A stretch of DNA of 33,668 bases, taken from NCBI GenBank assembly GCA_964404825.1, contig CAYOLQ010000032.1, positions 1 to 33,668 on the forward strand, read 5' to 3'. This stretch comes from JACJXF01 sp964404825 (GTDB lineage: Bacteria > Bacteroidota > Bacteroidia > Bacteroidales > GCA-2748055). Made by a program: the position numbers and the translations under genes. Positions 15,039 to 23,085 of this stretch are shown one piece after another (position 1 is the stretch's first letter; each line of letters begins with the position of its first letter). The notes below the pieces were generated by a model. That model was not told where the DNA came from, ran no database searches, and saw only the letters and a list, made by a program, of their open reading frames with translations.

Positions 15039-16607
15039 CTACTTCTTTTTCCCGGGATGATCCAACATAAAATGCAAGCCACAACTCTCTTTTCTGGCCT
15101 GAGCTGATTTAATAACCAGATAACCAACATGAATCAGGTTACGCAGTTCACAGAGCTCTTTTGACAAACTTGACTTTTTATATAACTCTTCTGTTTCCTG
15201 AAAAATGATTTCCAGTCTCCGGGAAGCTCTTTCAAGCCTTAATTCGGAGCGGACGATACCAACATAGTTTGTCATTATTTGCTGAACTTCTTTATAATTC
15301 TGTGTAATAAGAATCATTTCCTCGGGGTGCGTTGTTCCCTCTTCATTCCATTCAGGTACTCCTTTCTGGATTTGAATATCCCCAAGAATGCTCAGCGAAT
15401 GCCTGGCGGCTCTTTCAGCATAAACAATTGCTTCAAGCAGCGAATTTGAAGCCAGGCGGTTTGCTCCATGAAGTCCTGTGCAGGCTGTTTCTCCTACCGC
15501 ATACAATCGGTTAATCCAGCTTTTCCCGTTCGTATCTGCAAGAATTCCTCCACACATAAAATGTGCCGCAGGAACAACAGGTATCATTTCGGTAAAAATA
15601 TCTATCCCGATTTTTTTACACTTTTCAATGATAAAGGGGAAGTGCTCCATCAGACCCTTTTTATCGAGATGTCGGGCATCGAGATAAACAAAATCATGAC
15701 CGGTAATTTTCATCTCATTATCAATGGCGCGGGCAACAATGTCGCGGGGAGCAAGACTACCGCGGGGATCATACTTCTGCATCAGATCTTTACCATCCTG
15801 ATTTTTTAAAATGGCCCCGAACCCTCTCATCGCTTCTGTAATTAAGAAAGATGGCTTTTCGACAGGGTTATAGAGCGAGGTTGGATGAAACTGAACAAAC
15901 TCCATATCAGAAATTATCCCTTTTGCACGATAAACCATAGCAATTCCGTCTCCTGTTGCAATATGCGGATTGGTTGTTGTCTGGTAGAGATTTCCTGCAC
16001 CTCCGGTTGCCAGAAGTGTTATCCTGGATAAAATTTTAATTGTTTTTCGGCTTTGTAAATTCAAAACATAGGCGCCATAGCATTCTATGTCGGTATTATA
16101 CCTCTTCACCAATCTGCCCAGATGATGTTGTGTAATGATTTCAACAGCAAAATGGTTTTCCAGAATCTCAATATTTTTGTGATTCCTTGCCCGCTCCGAC
16201 AGTGCTCTCTGAATCTCAGCGCCTGTCTGATCTTTGTGATGAAGGATCCTGTGCTCTGAATGGCCTCCTTCACGGGCTAAATCATATTTTCCACTGGATT
16301 CCCTGTCAAACTGGGTTCCCCATGATATAAGTGTTTCAATTTGTGCAGGAGCTTCACTCACTACCATCCTTACTACTTCTTCATTATTTAATCCATCTCC
16401 GGCTATGAGTGTGTCTTTTACATGTTTTTCGTAATTGTCAGGAGCATAGGTAACAGCAGCGATACCTCCCTGAGCATAACTGGTATTGGTTTCTTCAAGA
16501 TTCGTTTTGGTAATAATGCAAACTTTGCCGTATTCTGCTACCTTCAGAGCAAAACTCAAACCTCCAAGTCCCGTCCCAATAACCAGAAAATCAACTTTTT
16601 TCTCCAT
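15039..16607 (-). CDS. nadB: L-aspartate oxidase
   Basis: A 522-residue FAD enzyme that oxidises L-aspartate to iminoaspartate in NAD synthesis. The Rossmann motif GTGLGG is at 11-16. SYAQGGIAAV, REGGHSEHRILHHKDQTG, FVQFHPTSL, PRDIVARAID and GLHGANRLASNSLLEA are family blocks that distinguish NadB from SdhA (already present in the window). The C-terminal helical domain ends in HFMLDHPGKKK. nadA and nadC are not adjacent. It is divergent from glyS across a repeat-rich spacer and convergent with dusB. Confidence 0.95.
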   Translation of the reverse strand: MEKKVDFLVIGTGLGGLSFALKVAEYGKVCIITKTNLEETNTSYAQGGIAAVTYAPDNYEKHVKDTLIAGDGLNNEEVVRMVVSEAPAQIETLISWGTQFDRESSGKYDLAREGGHSEHRILHHKDQTGAEIQRALSERARNHKNIEILENHFAVEIITQHHLGRLVKRYNTDIECYGAYVLNLQSRKTIKILSRITLLATGGAGNLYQTTTNPHIATGDGIAMVYRAKGIISDMEFVQFHPTSLYNPVEKPSFLITEAMRGFGAILKNQDGKDLMQKYDPRGSLAPRDIVARAIDNEMKITGHDFVYLDARHLDKKGLMEHFPFIIEKCKKIGIDIFTEMIPVVPAAHFMCGGILADTNGKSWINRLYAVGETACTGLHGANRLASNSLLEAIVYAERAARHSLSILGDIQIQKGVPEWNEEGTTHPEEMILITQNYKEVQQIMTNYVGIVRSELRLERASRRLEIIFQETEELYKKSSLSKELCELRNLIHVGYLVIKSAQARKESCGLHFMLDHPGKKK

Positions 16608-16634
16608 TTAATGTGAGTTTTCGAATAGTTTTTA

Positions 16635-16668
16635 CAAATATATCAATTATAAAGAAGTCTTGTTTCAA
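16635..16668 (-). promoter_or_regulatory. Candidate nadB promoter
   Basis: On the minus strand, TTG (16668-16666) is followed after 23 bases by TATATTTG (16642-16635), an exact TAnnTTTG match with a spacer at the long end of the range. Expected transcription start is about 20 bases before the nadB ATG. Confidence 0.45.
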
Positions 16669-16678
16669 TAAAAACAAA

Positions 16679-16694
16679 AAGGGTTATAACCCTT
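16679..16694. repeat. 16-bp perfect palindrome AAGGGTTATAACCCTT
   Basis: Perfect palindrome in the nadB-glyS spacer, upstream of the nadB -33 region. No second copy was seen in the window. It could be an operator or a dispersed short palindrome. Confidence 0.75.
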
Positions 16695-16738
16695 GCAGAG
16701 ATTAACTTGCCTAAAAATTGAAGAAGATAAAGCGCGGA

Positions 16739-16756
16739 GCCCCGCCCGGGGCGGGT
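16739..16756. repeat. GC palindrome in left arm of the inverted repeat
   Basis: GCCCCGCCCGGGGCGGGT, a slightly decayed palindrome (CCCGCCC/GGGCGGG stem with a single central G) between CGCGGA and CACGC of the left arm. Confidence 0.7.
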
Positions 16757-16836
16757 CACGCAAAGGCGCAACTAAAAAGCGCAGTTTTCTCTTTTAAATG
16801 AATAAAAACTGCGATTCTTCAACTGCGCCTTCGCGT

Positions 16837-16854
16837 ACCCCGCTTGGGCGGGGT
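16837..16854. repeat. GC palindrome in right arm of the inverted repeat
   Basis: ACCCCGCTTGGGCGGGGT, arms ACCCCGC and GCGGGGT around TTGG. It lies at the mirror-image position of the left-arm copy. Confidence 0.75.
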
Positions 16855-16916
16855 TCCGCGCCTAACTTTTTATCAATTACCTCCGGAAATTATACCGAAA
16901 ACCAAACTTTTTAAGT

Positions 16917-16924
16917 TACTTTTG
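16917..16924 (+). promoter_or_regulatory. Candidate -7 box (TACTTTTG) for glyS
   Basis: Exact TAnnTTTG match 31 bases before the glyS ATG; no clear -33 element. Confidence 0.35.
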
Positions 16925-16955
16925 TCGCATTATTTTTACTAAAAAACAGTTATTC

Positions 16956-18509
16956 ATGGCTTTAGAAGATGTATTTAAGAAGATAGTCGCGCATTGCAAA
17001 GAATACGGTTATGTTTTCCCCTCAAGTGAAATATATGATGGACTTGGGGCTGTATACGATTACGGGCAATACGGTGTTGAATTAAAAAATAACATTAAAA
17101 AATACTGGTGGGATTCAATGGTCCTGCTGCATGAAAACGTTGTTGGGCTTGACTCGGCTATTTTTATGCATCCTACTATCTGGAAAGCCTCCGGACATGT
17201 TGATGCCTTTAATGATCCCCTCATCGACAATAAAGATTCCAAAAAAAGATACCGGGCTGATGTTCTTATCGAAGAACAACTGGCTAAGTTCGAAGACAAG
17301 ATGGACAAAGAGGTTGAAAAAGCCGCAAAGAAATTCGGGGAGAGTTTTAACGAAAAATTATTCCGTGAAACCAATCCACGTATATTGGAAACGAAAGTTA
17401 AGTTCGATGATCTCACAAACCGATTTTCTAAAGCTTTGAATGATACCGATTTAAAAGAACTTAAACAGATCATAGAAGACTATGAAATTGTTTGCCCCAT
17501 ATCCGGAACCCGCAACTGGACCGATGTACGGCAATTCAACCTTATGTTTTCAACTGAAATGGGCTCAAATGCCGATGGGGCCCTAAAAATCTATCTTCGA
17601 CCGGAGACCGCACAGGGAATCTTTGTTAACTACCTGAATGTTCAGAAAACCGGACGGATGAAGATCCCTTTTGGAATAGCCCAGATAGGAAAGGCATTCC
17701 GGAATGAAATTGTAGCCCGGCAGTTTATTTTCCGTATGCGCGAATTCGAACAGATGGAGATGCAGTTCTTTGTAAAGCCTGGTGAAGAACTTAACTGGTT
17801 TAAGTTATGGAAAGAAACCCGCATGAAATGGCATCAGGCCCTGGGTTTTGGTTCTGAAAATTACCGGTTTCACGATCATGTAAAGCTTGCTCATTATGCC
17901 AATGCTGCAACAGATATTGAATTCAAATTCCCCTTTGGATTTAAGGAAGTGGAAGGGATACATTCCCGCACAGACTTCGACCTGAACAGTCATCAGAAAT
18001 ATTCGGGTAAAAAACTACAGTATTTTGATCCCGAAACTAATGAATCCTATGTGCCATACGTCATTGAAACATCCATTGGAGTAGACAGAATGTTTCTTCA
18101 GATTATTTCCGCATCATACGATGAAGAGCAGATAAAAAAAGAGGATGGGACCATTGATACCAGAGTTGTACTGAGACTCCACCCGGTGCTGGCTCCCGTT
18201 AAAATCGCGATAATGCCTCTTACAAAAAAAGATGGTCTGCCCGAAAAAGCCCGTGAAATTATCAATTCATTGAAATTTGATTTCTATTGCCAGTTTGATG
18301 AAAAAGATTCCATCGGAAAAAGATACCGCCGGCAGGATGCAATCGGAACACCTTATTGCATAACAGTTGATCACCAAACACTTCAGGATGATACTGTTAC
18401 TCTGAGAAACAGAGATACAATGGAACAGGAACGGATTCCGGTGAAAAAAATTAATGAAATTGTTGCAGATAAACTTAGTCTCAGGAAACTTTTGGAGAAG
18501 TTAAATTAA
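16956..18509 (+). CDS. glyS: Glycyl-tRNA synthetase (single-chain, homodimer type)
   Basis: A 517-residue class II aminoacyl-tRNA synthetase that charges tRNA-Gly. It is the eukaryote/Bacteroidota-like alpha-2 type, not the bacterial alpha2-beta2 form. The N-terminal catalytic part has GYVFPSSEIYDGLGAVYDYG. Motif 2 is FRNEIVARQFIFRMREFEQMEM, split here as FRNEIVARQF and MREFEQMEMQFF. Motif 3 is ETSIGVDRMFLQ (about residues 370-381). The C-terminal anticodon-binding domain starts near VLAPVKIAIMPL. An insertion rich in Lys and Glu (about 95-150) lies between motif 1 and motif 2. It is followed by the YfhO gene after 18 bases. Confidence 0.95.
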   Translation: MALEDVFKKIVAHCKEYGYVFPSSEIYDGLGAVYDYGQYGVELKNNIKKYWWDSMVLLHENVVGLDSAIFMHPTIWKASGHVDAFNDPLIDNKDSKKRYRADVLIEEQLAKFEDKMDKEVEKAAKKFGESFNEKLFRETNPRILETKVKFDDLTNRFSKALNDTDLKELKQIIEDYEIVCPISGTRNWTDVRQFNLMFSTEMGSNADGALKIYLRPETAQGIFVNYLNVQKTGRMKIPFGIAQIGKAFRNEIVARQFIFRMREFEQMEMQFFVKPGEELNWFKLWKETRMKWHQALGFGSENYRFHDHVKLAHYANAATDIEFKFPFGFKEVEGIHSRTDFDLNSHQKYSGKKLQYFDPETNESYVPYVIETSIGVDRMFLQIISASYDEEQIKKEDGTIDTRVVLRLHPVLAPVKIAIMPLTKKDGLPEKAREIINSLKFDFYCQFDEKDSIGKRYRRQDAIGTPYCITVDHQTLQDDTVTLRNRDTMEQERIPVKKINEIVADKLSLRKLLEKLN

Positions 18510-18527
18510 TTTCAAAACCTATACCGA

Positions 18528-20954
18528 ATGAAAAAGATTTTTCAGGCAATATTACCTGATTTATTGGCAGTTGCAGCATTTATTGCTTTATCATTCCTAT
18601 TCTTTTCTCCTGTTATCGAGGGGAAAGTTCTGTATCAGAATGATATGACTCATGTTAAAGGTACTATTCAGGAACTGGAACAATACAAAGCTGAGACCGG
18701 AGAAAATGCCATGTGGACCAATTCCCTCTTTGGTGGTATGCCCGCGTATCTTGTCCGGAGTGGTCAGACAAACAATATTTTTCATATGCTCCAGCATGCA
18801 CTGAGATTGTATTTGCCATATTTCACTGTTGGAATACTCTTTGTTTATCTTCTCGGATTCTATTTTCTTTTCAGGGTTTTAAAAACAGCTCCGCTATTGT
18901 CGTTCATAGGAGCAACCGCATTTGCATTTGGTTCCTATAACCTGATAATAATCGCAGCAGGTCATATTACCAAAGCCTATGCTATCGGTTATATGGCACC
19001 GGTTTTAGCCGGAATAATTCTCACATATCAGGGTAAATATATTTTAGGGGGACTAATTAGTTTGTTTGCAATAGGCATTCAGATTTCAACAAGCCATTAC
19101 CAGATTACCTATTACACTTTTATGATGCTTGGCGTTTACATATTGTACCAATTTTATGAAAGTTTTCGTGAAAAGAAATACAGGCACTTTTTTATTGCAT
19201 GCGGTGTAAGTGCAGCTGCTATTGGCTTTTCAATTCTTCCAAATATTACAAGTATCTGGACCGTTTCAGAATATGGTAAATACAGTACCCGCGGTAAATC
19301 AGAACTAACAGATGAAACCGGACAAAAATCAAAGGCTCTGTCAAAAGATTATATTCTTAACGATTACAGTTTTTCTATCTCAGAACCCTTAAATCTGCTG
19401 ATCCCAAATTTCAAAGGCGGACCATCAGTGTCCTCTCTGAATAACAATTCGGAGATGTACAAATTACTCCTGAAAAACGGATATCCTAAAAATGAGGCCG
19501 AAGAGGTTATTGAAAGAATGCCTACCTATTACGGCCCCCAGATGAGTACTGCGGGCCCTGTATATGGAGGAGCCGTTGTTGTGTTTCTTTTCGTTCTGGC
19601 CATGTTTCTTTTCAGGGGATCTGCTCGTCTCTGGATTCTTACAGCAATAGCATTTACCATAGCGCTTGCATGGGGTAAGCACTTTCCTGCATTATCGAAT
19701 TTATTTATCGACTATTTCCCTGCATATGGCAAATTCCGTACAGTTTCAATGATAATGGTGATAGTGACTCTCCTTATTCCTTTTGCAGGAATTCTTGGAT
19801 TAAACTCGCTCATTACTTCCGGGTTTGACAAAAAATATATTCTTAAAGCCCTGAAATATAGTTTTTTTACAACGGGGGGATTTTTACTTGTTGTAGTCCT
19901 GATTGGGCCTGGTGCAATTGATTTCTCATCAGCTTCCGATTCAAGTCTGCCTGAAGTTTTCAGAAAGGCAATACAGACTGACCGCGGCGGATTACTCAGG
20001 TCAGATGCCTTCAGATCACTTGCTTTCATTACCCTTTCAGCTGCATTGATTTGGGCTTTTGTACAGGAAAAAATCAAACAAAATAATTTTCTTATAGCCC
20101 TTGGCTTACTGATACTAGTCGATTTATGGGTAATTGATAAAAGATATGTGAATGAATCCAATTTCATCCCGGCCCGCGTTCAGAAAAATCAGTTTACTCC
20201 AACCGCTGCTGATCTGGAGATTCTTAAGGACAAAAGCTATTACCGGGTAATTAATCTTACCCTGAATCCGTTTAGTGACGCTACGACTTCCTATTTCCAT
20301 AAATCTCTCGGAGGATACCATGGAGCAAAAATGAAGAGGTATCAGGATCTTATTGAACGCCAGATATCTAAAAATAATATGGAAGTATTCAATATGCTCA
20401 ATACAAAATATTTTATTGTTCCCGGAAAAGAAAGAGGTAGTCAGGTTGTAAGTGAAAACCCTGAAGCACTAGGTAATGCATGGTTTGTTGACAGTCTGAT
20501 CTGGGTAAACACACCGGATGAGGAAATGACTGTATTGTCAGACTTCTCAGCATCAGAACAGGCTGTCATAAATATAAAACATTCTTCACTTCCGGGTATA
20601 CAATCCATTAGTTCATCAGTTGAAAAAGACACAATTTATCTTGTAAGTTACAAACCAGACGAATTGGTTTATCGTTCAAATTCCGTCTCTGACCGGTTTG
20701 CCGTTTTCTCTGAAATTTATTATCCGGTAGGCTGGAAAGTTACAGTAGATGATAAACCGGTAGAAATTGCCCAGGTAAACTATGTTTTAAGAGGGATGGT
20801 TGTTCCCGGGGGAGAGCATACAATCAGGTTTCTCTTTTATCCCGAATCGTATTATACCGGTCATACCATTGCTTTAGGGGGATCTGTTTTTGTATTCTTA
20901 CTTCTGATTGGTGGAGTTTTCTATAACTACAAAAAATACACCTTCCTGAGCTGA
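18528..20954 (+). CDS. YfhO-family multi-pass membrane protein
   Basis: An 808-residue protein with an N-terminal hydrophobic segment, a large extracytoplasmic loop (QNDMTHVKGTIQELEQYK, NSLFGGMPAYL), about a dozen membrane segments to residue 560, a soluble domain and a final hydrophobic segment near the C-terminus. The C-terminal GWKVTVDDKPVEI and GGEHTIRFLFYP are typical of the YfhO family. Firmicute members act in glycosylation of lipoteichoic acid; Bacteroidota members are likely GT-C-like glycosyltransferases with lipid-linked donors, but no substrate is known. It directly follows glyS and is convergent, eight bases apart, with the glycosyltransferase run, to which it may relate by function. 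Confidence 0.88.
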   Translation: MKKIFQAILPDLLAVAAFIALSFLFFSPVIEGKVLYQNDMTHVKGTIQELEQYKAETGENAMWTNSLFGGMPAYLVRSGQTNNIFHMLQHALRLYLPYFTVGILFVYLLGFYFLFRVLKTAPLLSFIGATAFAFGSYNLIIIAAGHITKAYAIGYMAPVLAGIILTYQGKYILGGLISLFAIGIQISTSHYQITYYTFMMLGVYILYQFYESFREKKYRHFFIACGVSAAAIGFSILPNITSIWTVSEYGKYSTRGKSELTDETGQKSKALSKDYILNDYSFSISEPLNLLIPNFKGGPSVSSLNNNSEMYKLLLKNGYPKNEAEEVIERMPTYYGPQMSTAGPVYGGAVVVFLFVLAMFLFRGSARLWILTAIAFTIALAWGKHFPALSNLFIDYFPAYGKFRTVSMIMVIVTLLIPFAGILGLNSLITSGFDKKYILKALKYSFFTTGGFLLVVVLIGPGAIDFSSASDSSLPEVFRKAIQTDRGGLLRSDAFRSLAFITLSAALIWAFVQEKIKQNNFLIALGLLILVDLWVIDKRYVNESNFIPARVQKNQFTPTAADLEILKDKSYYRVINLTLNPFSDATTSYFHKSLGGYHGAKMKRYQDLIERQISKNNMEVFNMLNTKYFIVPGKERGSQVVSENPEALGNAWFVDSLIWVNTPDEEMTVLSDFSASEQAVINIKHSSLPGIQSISSSVEKDTIYLVSYKPDELVYRSNSVSDRFAVFSEIYYPVGWKVTVDDKPVEIAQVNYVLRGMVVPGGEHTIRFLFYPESYYTGHTIALGGSVFVFLLLIGGVFYNYKKYTFLS

Positions 20955-20962
20955 CAGGATAT

Positions 20963-21709
20963 TCAGAACCTCCTATGTTTAAGGTAAGACGCTGCGAACC
21001 TGAATGAGATAGGTATATGATTCAGGATTACCAGAATTATATTGAAATTCTTTATCATTATAAGAAAGCGCTCTTTGAGGGCTTTTCTTATGTTTTGCTT
21101 ATTTAAACCACCGTCGAGAAATTTTGAAATAATCAGATGAGTATTTGTAATTGTCCGGGCGTTTTTGAGACAATTCATCATCCAGTCATAATCGGCTGCA
21201 ATTTTATACTTCAGGTTGTATTCCGGGGCTATTGATTTTTTCACAATAAATGACTGGTGACACACGAGCATTCCGTCTATCAGACTCTTCCATGTAAGTA
21301 CCTCCGGCGCTTTTAATCGTCGCATGCCGATTTCTCGGCCTTTCGCATCGATTATCATAGTTTCGCCATAATAAACGTCTGATAAGGTCTGAGGTGTGGC
21401 AAAAATACGCTCTAAAACCTCATCATCAAAAAACAGATCTCCTGCGTTCAAAAAAAGTACATAATCACCAGTTGCCAAATTAAGGCCTTTATTCATTGCA
21501 CTGTAGAGTCCTTCATCAGACTCACTGATCCATTTCGAAATTCCTTCCTTATACTTCTCAATCAATTCAAGAGTATTGTCTTTTGAACCTCCGTCAACCA
21601 CAATGTATTCAACATGCACATATTTCTGATCCCTGACACTTTTCAGAGTTGTCTCAAAAACATCTCCGGCATTATAAACAACGGTTATAACTGAAACTTT
21701 TATGCTCAT
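20963..21709 (-). CDS. Family 2 glycosyltransferase
   Basis: A 248-residue GT-A fold enzyme. VSVITVVYNAG begins the nucleotide-sugar binding core (5-15). EYIVVDGGSKDNT (34-46), SESDEGLYSAMNKG (60-73) and VLFLNAGD (83-90, in the DXD position) follow. The pattern resembles WcaA/PslC-type transferases that take UDP- or GDP-sugars. The start ATG overlaps the stop of the upstream glycosyltransferase as ATGA, so the two are translationally coupled. Last gene of the minus-strand run. Confidence 0.9.
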   Translation of the reverse strand: MSIKVSVITVVYNAGDVFETTLKSVRDQKYVHVEYIVVDGGSKDNTLELIEKYKEGISKWISESDEGLYSAMNKGLNLATGDYVLFLNAGDLFFDDEVLERIFATPQTLSDVYYGETMIIDAKGREIGMRRLKAPEVLTWKSLIDGMLVCHQSFIVKKSIAPEYNLKYKIAADYDWMMNCLKNARTITNTHLIISKFLDGGLNKQNIRKALKERFLIMIKNFNIILVILNHIPISFRFAASYLKHRRF

Positions 21710-22962
21710 TTAATAAGGCTTCTGTACAAATTTAAATGTTTCTCTGCAACAACATTCAGGGCAAAATTTTCAAGTGCCTTTTTCCGGCAATTTGCTTTGA
21801 TTATATCAATTTCCGGGTGAGTTTCGACCCAGAGAATCCCTGAAATAAGATCTTGAATATTCTTTTGTTCGGCCAGATATCCATTTACTTTGTGCTCGAT
21901 CATATCAGGAATTCCCCCGGTATTAAAGGCTACTACAGGCGTACCGCAGCCAAGCGACTCCATAACAGTGGTAGGAAGATTATCTTCAATTGTAGGAGTA
22001 ATAAACATATCTGCCGCCTGGTAAAGTTTTGCAATCGATTTATCATCCTTTACATACTCTTGAGCAAAAACCTGCACCGGACAGTTATCAATTACGCCTG
22101 ATTTCCCGAATGTAATTAAACCAAACGATTGCGAAATCTCCGGCCGGGTTTTTATGATTTCTTCCAGCGCCTGCATCAGGTATACAAATCCTTTTCTTTT
22201 ATCAGTCAGATTAGCAGCCCCAAACAAAATCAGGAATTTGTCATTTGGGAGCCCCAGTTCCCTTCGGATTTTGTTTTTTTCAGCCGGTTTAAAAATATCA
22301 GTATCAAGGGGATTGGGAATTACCTCAATCCTGCAATTACCAATCAGACTTGATTTCCTTGCTTTATCAGCCATCCAGTTACTTACTGCAATAAAACAAA
22401 ACCTGTCCCTGTCGAATAAACCAAGTTTTCTCCGGAAAACTCTGTGCGAAAGATCATTTTTAAAAGGGATTTTCAGAAAAAAGCAATTTCCGCACTCCTT
22501 CATATAATTGTCACATAAACCTGAATGGTGACATCCTCCGGTAAATGTGTTCATATCATGTAAGGTCCAAACAAACTTTTTTCCAGTTTCGGCAAGCCCG
22601 TGAATACCTCTAAGGGACAGAAAACCATGATTTACCCAATGCAAATGAATTATTTCGGCATCTTTAATCTCGGGCAGGTTCGAAATAGAGCGTCCAAAAT
22701 TTGAAGGAGAAAAGTCAAACCATACGGTTTTTGATCTGGCTCTTACAACAAAGCTGATTCTTTCAAAGTAAAAATTGATGGAATTAATTGCCCTTCGTAA
22801 GAATGTTTGATTCAATTCAGTTATGAAGCTTGATGTACCCAGCTTTTTTTGCACAAGCATTCGGGTTTCCGGAAGATGCTGATGAATAGTCTTAAATAAC
22901 CGACTGGCTGCGATTGCGGCTCCTCCCCTTATATCAGTAGTACTAACAATGGTAATCTTCAT
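21706..22962 (-). CDS. Family 4 glycosyltransferase
   Basis: A 418-residue GT-B enzyme. The ATG at 22962 (MKITIVSTTDIRGGAA) is preferred over an in-frame TTG at 22968. The N-terminal acceptor domain has GGAAIAASRLF and HLHWVNHGFLSLRG. The C-terminal donor domain has FGAANLTDKRKG, then ESLGCGTPVVAFNTGGIPD, containing the EX7E-like region expected of GT4. A cysteine-rich stretch (GGCHHSGLCDNYMKECGNC, about 140-160) resembles a small zinc-binding insert seen in some WcaC-like transferases. It probably adds a sugar to a lipid-linked glycan or surface protein glycan. Confidence 0.9.
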   Translation of the reverse strand: MKITIVSTTDIRGGAAIAASRLFKTIHQHLPETRMLVQKKLGTSSFITELNQTFLRRAINSINFYFERISFVVRARSKTVWFDFSPSNFGRSISNLPEIKDAEIIHLHWVNHGFLSLRGIHGLAETGKKFVWTLHDMNTFTGGCHHSGLCDNYMKECGNCFFLKIPFKNDLSHRVFRRKLGLFDRDRFCFIAVSNWMADKARKSSLIGNCRIEVIPNPLDTDIFKPAEKNKIRRELGLPNDKFLILFGAANLTDKRKGFVYLMQALEEIIKTRPEISQSFGLITFGKSGVIDNCPVQVFAQEYVKDDKSIAKLYQAADMFITPTIEDNLPTTVMESLGCGTPVVAFNTGGIPDMIEHKVNGYLAEQKNIQDLISGILWVETHPEIDIIKANCRKKALENFALNVVAEKHLNLYRSLIK

Positions 22963-23085
22963 AGCCAATTATTTACCGGGATAGCTAATTAATTCAAATT
23001 CCCAAAGAAACACAATATGCTTTTATAATCAATCAACACCTTGACAACATTCAAATCTGGAGTTTCTGACAAATCTGTGTCTGTT

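Larger units (their letters stand above)
16731..16863. repeat. Large imperfect inverted repeat between nadB and glyS
   Basis: The left arm (about 16732-16796) and right arm (about 16800-16862) are inverted copies over roughly 60 bases: GCGCGGA, an 18-base GC palindrome, ACGCAAAGGCGCA or ACGCGAAGGCGCA, then an AT-rich segment ending CGCAGTTTT. The arms almost touch, so a long hairpin could form in RNA or as a cruciform. The CACGCAAAGGCGCA core resembles a dispersed spacer repeat of Bacteroidota. No coding sequence is present. It separates two divergent genes. Confidence 0.8.

Noticed and set aside
16732..16863. Glycine riboswitch or T-box upstream of glyS
   Set aside because: The spacer is explained by an inverted repeat; no tandem glycine-aptamer core or T-box sequence was seen, and T-boxes are not expected in this phylum.
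16731..16863. Insertion sequence or MITE with transposase
   Set aside because: No coding sequence, no clear target-site duplication at the ends, and the arms nearly touch; kept as an inverted repeat only.
17060..17473. Minus-strand reading frame inside glyS
   Set aside because: Lies wholly inside the conserved glycyl-tRNA synthetase; Ser-rich shadow translation.
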